From Oxyruncus cristatus (taxonomy: Eukaryota > Chordata > Aves > Passeriformes > Cotingidae): DNA of 64,000 nt. Below the pieces are notes generated by a model, which was not told the origin of the DNA, ran no database searches, and was given only the letters and a program-made list of their open reading frames with translations. Numbering within the stretch: the stretch's first letter is position 1; each line of letters opens with the position of its first letter. The stretch covers positions 3,537,689 to 3,601,688 of the forward strand of contig VXAY01000172.1 in NCBI GenBank assembly GCA_013399855.1, written 5' to 3'. Made by a program: the position numbers and the translations under genes. Shown here in pieces: positions 37,178 to 51,492 of this stretch.

Positions 37178-40161
37178 TCCCATCAAATGGTGTTTGTGTC
37201 ACTGGGCTATGAAAGTGCTTTTGCCTAAAATGAGGTTAATGTGAGAGGCCCTTCTTCTTGCCTGACTGGTGGTGTACTTCTCTTTCTCCTTCTGCTCTTA
37301 TAACTGCTGGCTGTGATGCCAAAGCTGAGGCAAGAGCTATTGCCACATTTCCTTGTGTAGCCTGCAAAACTAGAGCTTTCCAAAGGCAGGTGGTGGCCAC
37401 GAGCTGCTGAGTTTTTGCAGAGGTATCGCAGTCAGCATCATCCTTTTCTACTTGCAGTTAGCACATGATGCTGGCCAAAGGGTGATGGTGGGAGAGGAAC
37501 TGGTGATGCCAATCCTAGCTCATAAATCCAGCAGTGCAGCTGAGAGTGTAGTCTGGAAATACAGGACCTGAGCACAGGAGAGATGATCCTGCGATACCTG
37601 TGCAGCATGCCAAGCATTTGCACAGGCTGCTGAAGGCCTTCTTCAGGTAGAGGTAGCCTGCCTGCCACTTTCTTTAGAATACAAATGCCTTATTTCTAAA
37701 GGCAAACAAAGCTTTTGACTTTTGTTACTCTCCTTTCTATTTTTTTTTTTTTTTTAGTCCTCTGTTTTTGATGAGAGTGGTGTTTTTTAGTTATTTTTAT
37801 TATTGCTGCCTAGATGCTGAGCTTGGATTTTTACTCTATTCAGAAGAGCAGGCGGTTTCATAGAGTGCTTAATTGCTGCAGTTCTGGGAATTGGGTATTT
37901 AGAGTTTGCTTCCGGCTTGCTTCACAACAGAATGTGATGCCTCCCCATCACTGGGCTCTGCTATTAGGCTTTGCAACAGTGAAACCAAAGTACTGTAAAG
38001 AGCAAAAAATAACCTGAAACTGATAACAGTGGAGAAGCTTTTGGGAGCTGTGGAGATGTAGATGTGATTGTAAATCCTTTTAAGGTAAGAAGTGACTGTA
38101 GAGTGCATATATGAAAAACAGTGTGTGTACACAGTATTGCTGACTGTGCCACCATTGGTCATACGTTAGAGAAGGACCTAAAATAAAAATAATGGGGTTT
38201 TTTTAGCTCTTAAGACATAATGGGTGCAGAAATCTAATTGTATAGCATTATTAGGCAACTATTAACTTCTGAAGAGATGTATGAACTTAATTCATGGTTG
38301 AAATGTTATTCGTAGGAGAGAATTTTAAAAGCTTGATTATTGAGGAATAGTTATAAAATGTAATAGCAAGCAGATAGAAGTGGAAATCTTTTATAGTAGT
38401 CTAGAGGATTTGGAATTGTTATCTTCCATTTAATGTATTCCTTAGAATGCTTTTGAAATCTTGTCATGAATAAGTGTTAGCACAACTCTTTGTTTCAAAG
38501 GAAATATTTGATTATTGCAGAAAAATTGCATATTCTCAAAATACTTTCAAAAGCTTACTAGAATGTGGAACCTAAATTAGGTTTGGAGAAAAAAGTTCAT
38601 GCAGAGTGTTCCTTTTTTTTTCTTCTTCCTGCTGCAGCCTTTAGTTTTAGATTGTAGAGTCTGGGCTGTTTTCTCCTATCTGCAATTGGTACTTCTGCTT
38701 GACAGTGTTTACATTATGAAACAATTATAAGATCCAGACAAATAAATGAAGATAAATAATGAACTCTTTTAAACATCGAGCCCATAAAAGCACACTTTTC
38801 TCCATGCTTTTTGAACTTTTATTTATAACCCTTTCTTTTGGATTTTGTGGGCAATGCTTAAATAAGTACTGAGTTTTAGGAAGGAATTTGGAAGGAGAGG
38901 TTATTGACTGGCAACACAGAGGGGCCCACTTTTGGGGAAGGCTTTGGCCTTTGAGGATACCACAGTAAGGATGTAAGAGGGGGAAAACTAGGGGGGGAGC
39001 AAATGGCACTGCCTAGTTCAGCATCTTGGAGTTTATGATCACAAGTGAAAAATTTTTGATTTTCCCTGATAGTTAAGCATTTCATCCACAGCCTAATTGC
39101 TTAGTAGCCATTTTCCTGTGTGACATAGTGGTTACATATTGTCTCAGAGTGCTGACAAATTAGATAAACAGCTTTTACATCTTAGAAGCCTAAAATTCAA
39201 GGAGTTTCACCTTCCTCTTCCTTTCCACCTTTGTGTGATAGAAATGTACTTGGGGAGGCCAGGTTATGCTTAAAAAGAGTTTGGCATTCAACAGCTCTGC
39301 TAGTGAAATTACCTTATTTGTGAGGAAGAGGTTTTACTAGAAGCTGCATGTTGAGTTTTTGGAGGAAGATCTAATGAATTCTCTCAGTTGGCAACCAGAA
39401 ACTTCTGAAAATGTTTGTTAACGTGCCAGAGGTATATGGGATGCTTAAGAGGTTGATCTTTGTCCCAGAAGACTTCCAGTTGAAACGCTGTTCCTGCCTT
39501 GGAGATGCAAGCTTTGAGTTTGCCCTGAGAAACTGCAAAACATAGCATGGACAAAAATCCATGCCTATTACCATATTAACTACTTGAATAGTTAGCACAT
39601 GCCAATTTTCTTGCTGTGGTGTTAATTTCTAGATTAATGATACATAGCTAGCTACCTTTTTCTAAGGCAGTTTTAGGAATAATTTTTGTTGTGCGCCTTA
39701 TTATTAAACAGATTTTACAAAGCTCACCAGAGAGCAAGAGAACCCTGTTTATAATTCTGTATTTTATGTTCTTCAGATTTAAAAGCCTCTAATTTGCTTT
39801 CTCCTCCTCAGTGATCTCTGAATTATTTTGTACCCAGAATACCTGTAAGGCTTTGATTGATTATTATGATGTGTAAGAACCGAGTAATCAATTGCCAGGT
39901 TCCATTAAGGATAGCAGATATAAAAATTAATTATTTTTTTCTTTTTTAAATTTTTGTTTTCACTGTTATCTCGACTTTTATTTACTTGCCAGTTGTTTCC
40001 CCCCCCCCCCACTAAGGCCAAACAGAAAACTTCTCCTTTCATCTTCACTCCCTCTGATTTATGATAAATTTAGTTTCCTTCGGCCTGGCATTTGCTTCAG
40101 CAGGCAGTCTTCCTTCAAGTACCACCCTGATTGATGTATAATCTTTGATATCTTCCATTAG

Positions 40162-40254
40162 CCTCCAGGATCACTAAGTTCAAGGCCCTCTTGGAACCTA
40201 AGGAGCCCTGCCGAGGAACTGAAGACCTTCAGAGTCCTTGGGGTGATTGACAAG
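40162..40254 (+). CDS. RPS6KC1: RPS6KC1 internal exon: linker and kinase N-lobe start
   Basis: This 93-nt, phase 0/0 exon lies between gatatcttccattag and AAG|gtaatt. It encodes 31 residues, PPGSLSSRPSWNLRSPAEEL then KTFRVLGVIDK. The FRVLGVIDKV segment occupies the place of the glycine-rich nucleotide-binding loop, but only the first Gly of the usual GxGxxG is kept, an early sign of a degenerate kinase. The sequence is nearly identical to human RPS6KC1 as remembered. Being 93 nt and in frame, it could be skipped without a frameshift, but doing so would remove strand 1 of the kinase-like fold. Confidence 0.95.
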
Positions 40255-43200
40255 GTAATTCTTCAGTGTCTCTTCAAGAATTCAGTCATAAATCGACTGC
40301 ATGCTGACATTTTGTCTTTGAAGCTGTGGATCTTAAGGATATGAAACAAAAGGGGAAAATGACTCAAATGCATCTGCACTTTAAAATAACAAAAGTAGAA
40401 GAAAAAAAGGCTTTTATCTAAGCAATTCATGTAAGGTCATGCAAAATGTATTTGAGCTAAAGGATAAGGTACATGTTTGGTGGCATTCAGTAGGATGAGG
40501 CCTGTTTTTAAAAAATGAAGTCATAGTTACAATACTGGGGTAAGGATGAGTTGATGTTTTTTCAGTTGAACAGTCTGGTGGATACTTGAAATATAGAAGG
40601 ATAGAAATTCCTACTTTTGAACTCTTACTTGAAATGGGGACTGGGGACACGCAAAACTGTTCTCCTTCCCTGAGAATTTGGAATTGAAATATATTGCCAA
40701 GACAAAGATTCAGCAATGAAGCCAAGCTTATTTTTGAGTCATGCAAATACTGTCTTCCAAAATCCCAGGATAATACCCCTCTGTAAAGGACCATACGGAG
40801 TTTTTGGAAGCCTAATTAAGAGACCAGAAGAATTGTTACATTGTTTTGATGTCACTGATTAGCATTACCTTACCAAATACTTTTAAGATGTTGTATTGTT
40901 ATTCAGCAGTGTGACAGTGGCTTATGCAGACTGTAATGGCTCATTTCCTTTTTGCTGTGCCAAGTCCCTTGTGCCTTTTGATAGTTCCTTATGTGGTCCC
41001 TGGCTTGTGTGTGAGATGGTGGTGTGTGGTCAACTTAAGCATTTGTAACATGCAGCAGTAAGCCTGTAGCTTCTCTCTTAAGGTTTGTATTTCTTGGTTT
41101 CTTTTTCTTGTTGGATTGACCCTAGCTCTTGGGACTGATTTTTGGTTTTCTTGAACTGTTTTGTTGTAACTGCGTGTGGATAAGTCAATAATTTCTCCTC
41201 AGAGGGCTATATACATTAGGTATTATGGTTGCTTTTAAAGCACACAAGGTTTTGTCAGCTCTGACTTCATATTCATTGTATCTTCTTTCCTCAGTTGTAA
41301 GTACAGAATTTAGTCTGTATTTCACTCTGTATACGTATCAGAGGCAGGTTGGTAAGACCACCTATCTGTTGCATTAGTAGGTGCTAACTAAATTAGTAGC
41401 CACTAAATGGATGCAGTAGGCATGGATTTTGTGGATTAGTCTGACACTGTGATTCTGCAGAAGTACTGGAAATGGATCAAGGAATAATGAACATCTACTG
41501 GAGAAGATTCTTGATCTCAGTAAAGCTTTTGGAGTCCTTGGTGGTACCAGATCTCCTTAGATCTCTCTGAGCAGAGTTTCACTAAGTGTTCCAGGTGTGA
41601 GCTAAATGTGTCCAGGTCTTTGAAGCAGAGTTGGGAAGAATCAGGTTTCTAACAATGACAAAATAAAAGACCTGTGGTGTTGGTGTTGTATGTGAGGAGT
41701 AAAAGGCCTATGGATACAGTTGGTGTGCTCATGTGTAAACAATATCATAGGGCTCAGAGTTCACATCTAATTATTGTGTGGAAAAGGGAAATTCTTTCAG
41801 ATGTCTTTGTACTCTGCGTTCCTACTTCCACATTCTCCTTGTCACAAATTTAGTCTTATTCTGAGTATGCTGCCTTTCTTTCCTATATTTCTAGGTGTTT
41901 ATAATGTTGGGAGCCAAATGAAAAACTGTTCTTAGCCCAGATGATCAGAGCATGTTCTATTTGGCTTGATAATGCATATACAAAATGCTCTTGAACATGA
42001 AGCAAAAGCGTGCATGTGTGTCTGTGTGATGGAGATGATGACCCTGCCTTTGGTTTCAAGCACCATCTCACTTGCTTCCTCACCATCACTGTTGTTTGCT
42101 TCCTTCTCTGCTTGCATATACCCTAAAGCTCACATCATGGAGAAATCCAAATCAATGTGTAAGTATCCTCGCTGGAGCCAAGTAGATGACATAGCATGCG
42201 TGTCCTTGAAAATGGATTTTGATTTTCAGGGCCAGCATTGAAGATGCCTTGCTTTCGGGCACGAGGCTGTAACTGATTCAGCATCACGCAGAGTTTTGCC
42301 TGAAAATACTCTCCTAGTCTAACCCTGAGGTAGCTGCTTTGGTTTCAGCAGAAAATGGGTGCGTGGATACTAATCAGCCACTGGGATTGTAACTGCTGGC
42401 TTGCCTAATCCTGAGCAAGACTGGCTCAAACACACTGTCTTAAAAAAAATGGTGTTGGTTGGTTTGCAGACTTGTTCTCCCACTGCTGAAGCCCAGAGTG
42501 GTGTCTGCCTGCTGCAGTGCTGCCTCGAGAAAACCAACTGTTAACCTTCCCTCCATCAAATGCTGAAAGGTTCAGTGCCTTCCCTTAGAGTAATGTCTCT
42601 CTTTGTTCTTCCTTTGAAGCCTCTTGAAGTGTTTTGAATTGGCTTCATTTTCGTAGACAAAATGCTTGTTGCAACCTGAAACTCTGGGTTTTTCAAACTG
42701 TTTTAGACCAGGCAGAATGATTAGATATTTAACTTGAGCCTAGTTTATTCCCAATGTGCAAGCTTTCTTTCGCTGTCTGCCCTTTCACCTTTCTTGTCAA
42801 CTTAATAGTTTTTGTTGTGTTGACCTTTTTCTGTTAAATCCGAGGGAGTTAGAGATCTTAGGATTATTAAACTCCTTAAATTATTGTGAAAATTTGGAGA
42901 AGAATGACCATATCTGCGCCTTGCCTCCCGTCCTTCTCCTTCAGCTCTCATGCAAAGGCTGTGGTATAAATCTGACTATTTTAGTAGACCAAAGAGGACC
43001 TACACTTTGCTTGAGAAAACCAGTTTTCTTGAATTGTGCCGCTGCTGTGTTTGCTCACTTCATGGTGTCAAAAGTTAACGAGGTGGTGTTTGCAGGTATA
43101 TGTTTATTATGTGAAGAGTCTGCCTGTGAGTAGGTTTCTGAAAATAGAGGTTTAATCTAATTACAAACGTGCCTTTTGTCCTGCAAACGTTGTGGAATCT

Positions 43201-46200
43201 GAGGTGCTGCAGATTGGCCAGCAAAGCTTTCATTAGTGTTAACAGAGGTACTGCATTGAAAACAAACTAATACCTAAATATTTTAGCTGCTGTTATCACC
43301 AACCAAGAATGATCAATTATTTTATCAGTTCATGTACCTTAAAGCAGAAAACTTCTTTTTGGAATAGGAGAGAGTTTTGCTTTCAAAATTTGCCTAATTA
43401 AAAATCAAGGTTGCAGATTCTGTGCTGAGTTTCTGCCCTAGGCAAATCTTTCCTTTGAAGCTGCAACTGGCCCCTAAAGAAACGACTTTGTTATGGGGCT
43501 GCTGGATACCTTCACAATGCTGTTTCAAACCCAATTTCTTATTCTTTAGAACCCTGTGTTATTTAGATTCATTCAATTTAAAGATTCATCTTGAAAGCAG
43601 AGTGCATTAAGTAATAACTATGCCTCTGTAACCAATGACTGTCTTTTATGTCTTTTCTATCCCCTCCCCTGGTCCCCCATCAAGCCACACTGTCTGTGCT
43701 GGCACTGGTGTGGCTGTGATCAGTTCTTCCACAGATGTCTGTACATTTGAGCTTGTTGTTCAATACACTGTTTGTCAAGCTTTTTTATGAAACCTTAAAA
43801 AATAAAATACTCTCATCAGGGCCTTGCTAAAATTATTTTGGACGTTTCTGAAAAGGATTCTACAAGTAGATAACTTTCTTTAAGAGCTGGAAGCAATTCT
43901 GTTAATCTTGAGTATAAGTTTTCTTTGTGACTGTTGTACTATCTTGAGAAATCATAATTCTGGTGGTTGTACATTTTGATGAATCGACTTTAAAAATGTG
44001 CAGAAAAACAAAGTCAGTATTACTAATTATTTATAAAGTGTGCTTACTGCTTTTCTGCTCAGTGAGTGACAGTGCCAAAAGGCAGAAGTATTTAGAATAT
44101 ATGTTGACTTTACATGCATAGTCTGCAGACCCGAAGTTGAATTCAAACAGATTATGGCTAGCTTTAATGGAATTTAATCAGAGGGTAGGAGAAATAGGCT
44201 CTTCTTAGGGCAGTGTGTGTATTGTGCGAGAATAACATAGGACATAGGTAACTCTGTTCTGTTGGTGTTTGTCTGAAACTTAAATATTTGGCCTTTTGAG
44301 GTGAGATTAAAGACTGTTGCAGCTGTGAATCAGAGTTGACTGTAGCAGATGTTTTCTCTCACCTGGCTCTCAGGTGCACTCTGCCAAGCATCTTTAGATC
44401 ATCTTATGGGTTTCAATGAGTGGCTGCGTGTGCATAAGAGGTGTGGGGGGAAGGGAGCTGTAATAAACTTACAAACATGGCATAATGGAAAATAGAAGTG
44501 GCAAAAATGGTTGAAAATCTGAAACTGGGTAATAATAGTAACTATTCATACAAATAAACTTATAAGAGCTTGTTTGATGTTTTGATAACCTTGTGGTTTC
44601 TTAAGTGATTTGCCAAGTCCTACAAAATCAAATGAACTGCAGAGTTATCGGCAAAAGTGATTTCTTGCCTCGCTACCTTCCTTTCCCTGCTGCTGTGGGA
44701 TTATTCCTGGCAGCAGTCAGGTTTCAAGCCCCATGTAACAAAGCTTACTCAACTTTAAAACACAGTCACTCTGCCAGCTAGTAAGAGTCCTGTCCCTTCT
44801 TCCCTGCCTTCAAACACCTGCCACTTGTTTTCCTGAAATCTTTGCATTTATACTAATCTGAATGTTTCTGAGTATTTGTTGTTATAACCCTTAGCCTCAC
44901 TCTAGCTTCTTTCTTGTTTGTCTCACTAAAATTTCTTTTGGCTTTAGTGAATGTTTTATTTCATCTGACATAAAACAGTCCTAAGATTTGATAGAGTAAT
45001 GCAAATTTTGCCCTTGCCTGTAGAAGGTAGAAATTAAATTATTGGATGTTCATGTGCAGGCTGAACAAATAGTTCATATAGTATCTTCTGGCCTCCAGAA
45101 AGAAATAATTTATAGAGATATTTTCTTTTAAACCAAAATTATTTTAAGTTTATCTTCCTAACTGTTACAAAGTTGCTTAGTACGTAATTGGTGCCAGGCA
45201 ATTACTCTGTCATGCCAGTGGCATTTCATATTGTAAAATGCATTCTCTAGTAAAACCTGCCAGATATATTTTCTAGGTTAATATTTCACCATTTGTAATT
45301 TGTTGGCTAGTTTTTAGTTTGCTCTAAGAACATGGACTTTCCTCTTTGCTACCAACCAATTTAAAGTATTGAAGAAATCAAATTTGAATATATGCTGCTT
45401 TCTGAGCATTTTCATTATTTAAAGCTGCGCTGTTTGTCTTATAAGTACACTATTATTACAAGTCATAGAATACACGAGCTGTAAGTTCCTTAGAATGATG
45501 GTTTGAAAGGAGGAGTAATTGCAAACTGAAGATAATTCATATTGCACAGGTACAAGGATAAGCAATAATCACATTTTTCATACATATTAGCCAAATGTAA
45601 TCTCTTTTTGTAACGACAGAGGGAGACGAGTGAGAGTCCGGGTGGTGTAATCTGAAAAGTGACAAGAATAAATCTGTGCTAAGCAGATCTTTTAATCCTG
45701 GTAGCCTTGTGACAGCCAGCACAGCTGAGGAGAGCGAATTGCACCCCTGCTTCTGCCTCATCGCTGCAACCATGCCCTGAGAGCAGCACCAGCTGTGCGC
45801 CAGCCCCTGCTGAGGTTTTCTTGCAGTCCCAAGTACTCACCCCTAGGATCAGGTGGACAGCTTGTCTCGTTCCGTGTTGTCTGTCACAACCTGTAGTGAC
45901 TGGATTTGCCAACTGGTGGAGTAAATGCAAGAAAAAACTCGTAGGTGATCATCTGATACAGACTCAAGTTTGTAGGACTTGTGTTAGAGTATCTATTCCA
46001 TGATAAAAGTACATTTCTTTAGTAGATAACGTCCAGAATTAATAGATGGCCCACTGGTGACATTATTACATGATGTGTTTTCAGTGTAGAGCGGCAATTT
46101 AATAACAAAATGGAGCCGGTTTTAAAGTCATCCCTTAGCTCTGGTTTGTCTTCAAAATCTTTCTGTTGTCTGGTACTGCAGTAAGAGATCCTATTCAATT

Positions 46201-46442
46201 TTCTTTGATCAGGCATGAGCTATTTTTCAATTGTATCAGTGAACTTAAAGTTACATTTTGGCAAGCAAATGTGTGGATGTGTTTGTTTTGATTAGTGTTA
46301 AAAGCTGCTGAAATAAGTAAAAAGCACAAGTATGTTCTGAACTATGTCCTGAAAGAGTGGAGGCTAGAAAAAAAAATCAGTATGAGATGCTGGACAGGGG
46401 AGAAGAGAGGGGGGAAAAAAAAAATCCCAGAAGAGAAAGGGG

Positions 46443-46580
46443 AGCCGGGGAAGCAAATGTCTGCAGCATGACAGGATTTATGCATTTATGTTAAAGCCAC
46501 TCGCGGGAGGGCAGTGCAGTTAGAGCAGCCCTTAGTTCTTCCAGAGCCGTCCCCCGCGACCTTGGTTGGGTGCTCGGTAG
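46443..46580. other. Small CpG-rich patch in AT-rich intron
   Basis: About seven CpG dinucleotides lie in 140 bases (for example TCGCGGG, GCCGTCCCCCGCGACC and GCTCGG), in an intron where CpG is otherwise rare. It could be a small regulatory element or a decayed repeat; no motif identifies it. Confidence 0.4.
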
Positions 46581-49500
46581 GGTGACTAATGGTTCACCAT
46601 GTTCTTTTTTCCTGGTGACTTGCCTGTTGCCTGCCTCTGGGTCTGTGCTTCCCCTTATGCTGACTTCTGCAGTATTCCTTCAGTCTCTTATCTCAGGGCT
46701 TTGATGCATATGTTCTGAAGGTGGCCACTGTGACTTTGGGTGGCAGCAGATGGTAAACCTTCAGGCTGCCACCGGCTATACTGGTGTTAAGTTGGAAACT
46801 TAACGTTTGATGAAGAATCAGTAGTGCATATGAAAGAGCTTTTACTGCAGAAATATCTTTTAATTAAAAAAAATTAGCATACTGAAACATTTGCTAATTT
46901 CTGTGCATTTAAAGGATCCCAAAATTAACTGTTTTCTTAAAGCTAGACTATGGTTATTTACCAGGCAGGTTTTATTTTATTTTTCTCCAATTAATTGTAC
47001 CTACTATATTGAATTGAATTTAATTTATTTTCCACTAAGCTGTTGGATACACTGTAAATCAAATCTAAGAAGCTAATTTTTTTAAGTAGCTGCTGTCAGC
47101 ATCAGAATTAACCCTTGACTTAGGGGGGAAAAAAAAGGAATTCACAAGTAGAAAATCCTATTTGGCATCATGGAGGGGTATTGCTATCTGCCACTTTACT
47201 AAGACGCTGTCTTGCAGCCCTGCTGTGTTCACTTGTTTTTTGGGATGTGCCCGAGAGCTCAAGTGATTGTAAAAAATTAGGGATGTCTGTGCTGCTGAAG
47301 ACACTTGGTTTACAATAGATATTTATTTGTGGTCATTGCTTTTTGCATGTCTGTGTTTTTGGCCATGCTGAGGTTGTCATCAATGCAAAAAAATTAGGAA
47401 AAGAAAAAGTAAGCAACAGTGCCGTAACAGCCAGTGTGATATGTAGACCTTGACTCTGTTCATACATTACTATTACAACTAGGATTTTGCCTTGTCTCCT
47501 TTTGTGTCACAGTCTAGTTTCTCAGTGGCCAGGAATGTTCTGCTGTGCATTCTTCTCCCTGCTCTCTGAGATAGGATGCTGAATGTTACAGCTGACAGCT
47601 CATTGTTAGGAGATATTAAATACTACAAGTTACTCAGTAGTCATCATTGGTGAAAGAGTTCCGTCGGCTTATGTGAGCTAGAAGCAGCCTGGTCTAATCC
47701 CAGCATCTCTGTGTGATCTGCTGTGGAGAATAAGAGTTATGTCATAATGTTGAATCCCATTTTGTCCTATTGTGCCATTAGTGGGGAGACTTGTCACTTT
47801 GCATTTTAAAAAGAAGTTTTAGAAAAAGAATTACTGAAGCACTCCCTTTTGCAATGGGAGAGAAGTGTGAAGGAATGCCACCAGGAAAGACTTGTTGCAC
47901 CACTACCTAGAAATTGGCTGTAAAGCATGAGGTGAGGAGAGTAAGTTGGCATCTGGGTCAGTGGCGGGCTCAAGGTTATGCCCTTCTGCAGCAGCCTGGT
48001 AATGCGTCCAAGAGCTGCTGACCTTCCTCTGCTCTGGATGCATGATAAAAGTCAATCAAATATGCTTGTGACCCACTCTTTCCTGGACTTATCCCTTTCT
48101 GAAATGTCAGTTTTCTGATAGCAGTTTGTTCATTCATGTAGTCCTTTAATTATCTGGAAGAATCTGGTTAAACCACATCTTTGTCATATGCATGCAGGCT
48201 GCTTTCCCTTCAAGCAGATTTTTGATTTGGTGGGTCTGTGTAAAGTCCACAGTCTGCCAGGGCCAAATGGAGCATCACTAGATGAATTTCTAAAGTTACT
48301 TTTATGGCTCTTCCTGGGGCTTCTTGGCATCCCTTTTGAGGCGAAACACTCTTGCAGAAAGGTTGACAGTGAATCAACGAAGAAATAATTGGCCAGAAAA
48401 TGAAGAGGAGCTGTAGATGAGATGTTAATCACTTGGGGAAGGTTATGGGGCTTGATGGGAAGCAGAAGAAAAGAACCTGGTTGGTTAGACTGGGTATGTC
48501 TAACCTAGTCCAGCTAGGTAGTTAACCTGAAAGGCACACTGATACCAATTGTTGTTATTACAGTTATAAAACTGTAGCTGCTACATCCATTTTGATGTTG
48601 TAATATAACAGCAGATGAAGCAAGCCCTAAAGGGACCTGTTGTCTGCTTTGTTCGCGTTAGAGGTCCTCATTCTATATGTTGTCTTATAGGGCGAGGGCT
48701 CAGTAATCTGTTCTGTTGCACCATATGCTAATACAATGCTGATAAGCAAGTGTGAAAAATGAAAGGGAGGAATACATTAATTGTATTTGTGCAATAAGGT
48801 ATGCTATCAAAGGTAATTATTTCATGACAGTTTTAGTTATAGCAGTTGTTTTATCATGGAATAAAAGATGGCTTTAGGAGCCTTTTATTGGAAAGACAAT
48901 CGTATCAAATTAGTACCAAATTAGATTTTTGTCTTTATAAAGGTGAGGAAACCCATGAGCAGTTTTTAAATTGGTGTCTTCTACTCTACAAATGAACAAA
49001 TCCTGTCTGAGGGTTAAAGAAGCTATTATTCTGTCCTTTATGCTGACAGCTTCATTACTGATTGGCCTACTGTTGGTATTAAAAAAATGTTTGGCTTCTT
49101 ATGATCTTTGTGCATGCAACTATCATATTAATACAGACCATGGAAATGTTCATTAAGAAATGACTTTAAATGAGGTTGATGCTTGTAAATCTGGAGAGAT
49201 ACAGATGTTAAATGCCACTATTCCTTTTCATATACAGCTGTATGGCTAATAATTTCCAAGTGGCTAAAGCTCTTGTTAGCAGGCGTGCTGGTGTGTTAAG
49301 AATGGCCCTATAAATAACTTTAAGAACTGAAGTTGAAGGTGCTTCTTTTAAAGATTATTGTTAACTAAACATTATTGCCAGACAGATGGAAAGCATTCAC
49401 CAGCCTGATGTTTTTAGGTCTAATTATATTATCGCCAGTCCTGTACGGCTCAGTTGAAGAGGTGTATCCAGAGGCCAATTTATAATCATTTAGCCAACAC

Positions 49501-49974
49501 CTGTTTGGGAGATATTGACAGTCAAAGGGCACATTTTAAAAAAAAATCACATATGTTCTCGTATTTATTGCCTCAATGTGAACAGTATCTGGGTACAAAC
49601 AAACTTGGGAGAAGAGGAAAGAAAGTGACTATAAACACGTAGATGTTTTCAAACAATTTTTATCTTATTTTGGTATCTCTTGTTATGTGGATTTTACTTT
49701 TCTCTTGTTCTGTTGGTTTTCTTTGGTTGGTTGGTGTGGGTTTTTTTTTAGTTTTAATTTTACATCTTTTGGTTAAGCAAGAATAACAAAACCAGTTGTA
49801 AAGTTACTTATTTAACTGTTTTTCACTCTTACTGGAAGTCCCAGGTAAGAGGCCTGAAGAGTTGTTAGGCAAACTCAGTGGTCTGGGGATATCTGTCTTT
49901 CCTTATCATGCCCTTGACGTGGAAGCTGTGTGTCATTCGTTTGTCAAAAAATCTCAGTAACACCAACTTCTGTT

Positions 49975-50120
49975 CGGATTTTTTTGTTTTGGGTTTCTTA
50001 TTTGTTTGGTTTGGTTTGTTTGAAGTGGTTGTACTTTTTGTTTGTTTGTTTTTTGTATGTTTGGGAGGGGTTTGCTTGTTTTTGTTTGGGTGATTGGTTT
50101 TGGGTTTATTTTTTTTTGTG
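49975..50120 (+). repeat. T/G-rich low-complexity (TTTG-like) stretch
   Basis: Runs of TTTG and GTTTGTTTGTTTTTTG-like units dominate, giving open frames rich in Phe, Leu, Val, Cys and Gly. This is simple-sequence intron DNA and not coding. Confidence 0.85.
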
Positions 50121-51492
50121 AGAAGATATAAACCAGCTTTTAAAATTGGCTTCAGCTCTAGTAAAAGAAGAGGTCTTTGAGATGGAGGTGTCTATGACTT
50201 TATTTCTTTCGGTGAAATTCCATCAGAGAGAGATGCTTAGAAAAGACTTCAGTTCTTCATCTCTTGCTTGAGGTGCAATAGGGAGAGATGGAGGGCAGTG
50301 TTTGAAATGTGGCCATCCCAAAGAGCAAAGACATTGCTTGGGGGGAAGCCAGCCAGCACAGCCCTTCCCGTGGAGAGCTCCCTTCTGGCCCAGCTGCCGG
50401 GCCTTTGGCACGTCTCCACCTCACCTTGCTGTGGGCACTGCACAGGACAGATGTTTCCACAGTTCCCTTGGTGTGAGGAAAGTCAGTATTTCAGCGTGGT
50501 AGACACCCTTTCAGAGATAGCAGGGCATGACTGCATTGCTGCCCCGCACAGGGGGGAGATAAGGGAGACTGTGTGTTGTATTGCCCTTCTGTCACCTGAT
50601 GAATCCAACACCCTGTTACTCCTGACGTGTCATTCCTCTGCGAGAAGTCTTTTTGATGCCCTCTGACTTGGGCTTCACTGCACCTTTCTGTTGACTTGAT
50701 GTTACTGCGTCTTGTCAATTAAACTCAGAGTTTGGTAACCCCAGTGCTGGCACTGGAAGCCCTTTAGGAGTTTGACTTTGCAGCTGAAATATTTGGGTAT
50801 AACTTCATGTGAATATTTATACTGGAAGTTTACAATGTCTGTTGTAAATAAACAGTGAGTGCACACTCTTGTTCTTGTTCCTAGAGGAGGGTTGAGCTCA
50901 TGCTTGTGCTGCTCGTGTGGCTCTCTTGCAGCTGGTGCTTTTCAAGCACATCTGTGTTCTCAGAGTTTGGAAACAATTAATTCCTGACCAGGGTGATTTG
51001 AAGATGGAGATGTGGAGGGTTCCAGCTTTCTAAACATGCGGTTTCCTAAATGTATATACACATAGATATTTTTGTTTGTTTTGTTTTCACCACATAAACA
51101 AATGCAGCTTGCTAAGAGTGTAGTTGCTATTTAGTGCTTCTCTCATTGCCATGTTTAAAGTGCTCTCAGTAGAGGTGATGCACTGCTAACAGAGATGCTA
51201 TTTGCAGCTGTAGGTGTTCTCCTCTCTGCAGCAAACCCATCCACAATTTTCTCCCTAAATAAATCCTCTTTTTTGTTGTTGTTGAGACCTATAGCCTCAG
51301 TCATATTTCTTTCCTAGAAGAAAATCCTGGTTATCAAGTCTGTGTGCTTCAGGGGTTTAATTTATCTATTTTTTAAAAATTATTGCTTATAACCCTTTCT
51401 TTTTAAGAATATTCAGCATTAGATTTAAGATCTATGTTTTGTTAGCTCACTCATGTGAATCTTAAATATATCTCTGAATACTTTTTGCTTAG

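Larger units (their letters stand above)
32545..40161 (+). other. RPS6KC1: RPS6KC1 intron, 7.6 kb
   Basis: Phase-0 intron. From about 34.9 to 37.7 kb it is less AT-rich than its surroundings and carries several open frames of 70-130 codons on both strands (35507-35949) without recognisable domains; I treat them as chance. It includes a 16-bp tandem duplication (34666-34697), a 12-bp inverted repeat (36584-36611), a CR1 3' tail (37105-37177), a poly-T run (about 37740-37757) and a poly-C run (about 40000-40010). Confidence 0.85.
40255..51492 (+). other. RPS6KC1: RPS6KC1 intron, 11.2 kb
   Basis: Phase-0 intron inside the kinase N-lobe coding region. It holds a small CpG-rich patch (46443-46580), a T/G low-complexity run (about 49975-50120) that creates spurious open frames, and a GC-richer stretch at about 50270-50700 of unknown origin. 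Open frames of 125-126 codons at 40414-40794 (minus) and 42756-43133 (plus) show no recognisable domain and are probably chance. No clear mobile element recognised. Confidence 0.85.

Noticed and set aside
49878..50121. Hydrophobic open frames that look like small membrane proteins
   Set aside because: They come from a TTTG-rich low-complexity run, which encodes Phe, Val, Leu, Cys and Gly in any frame.
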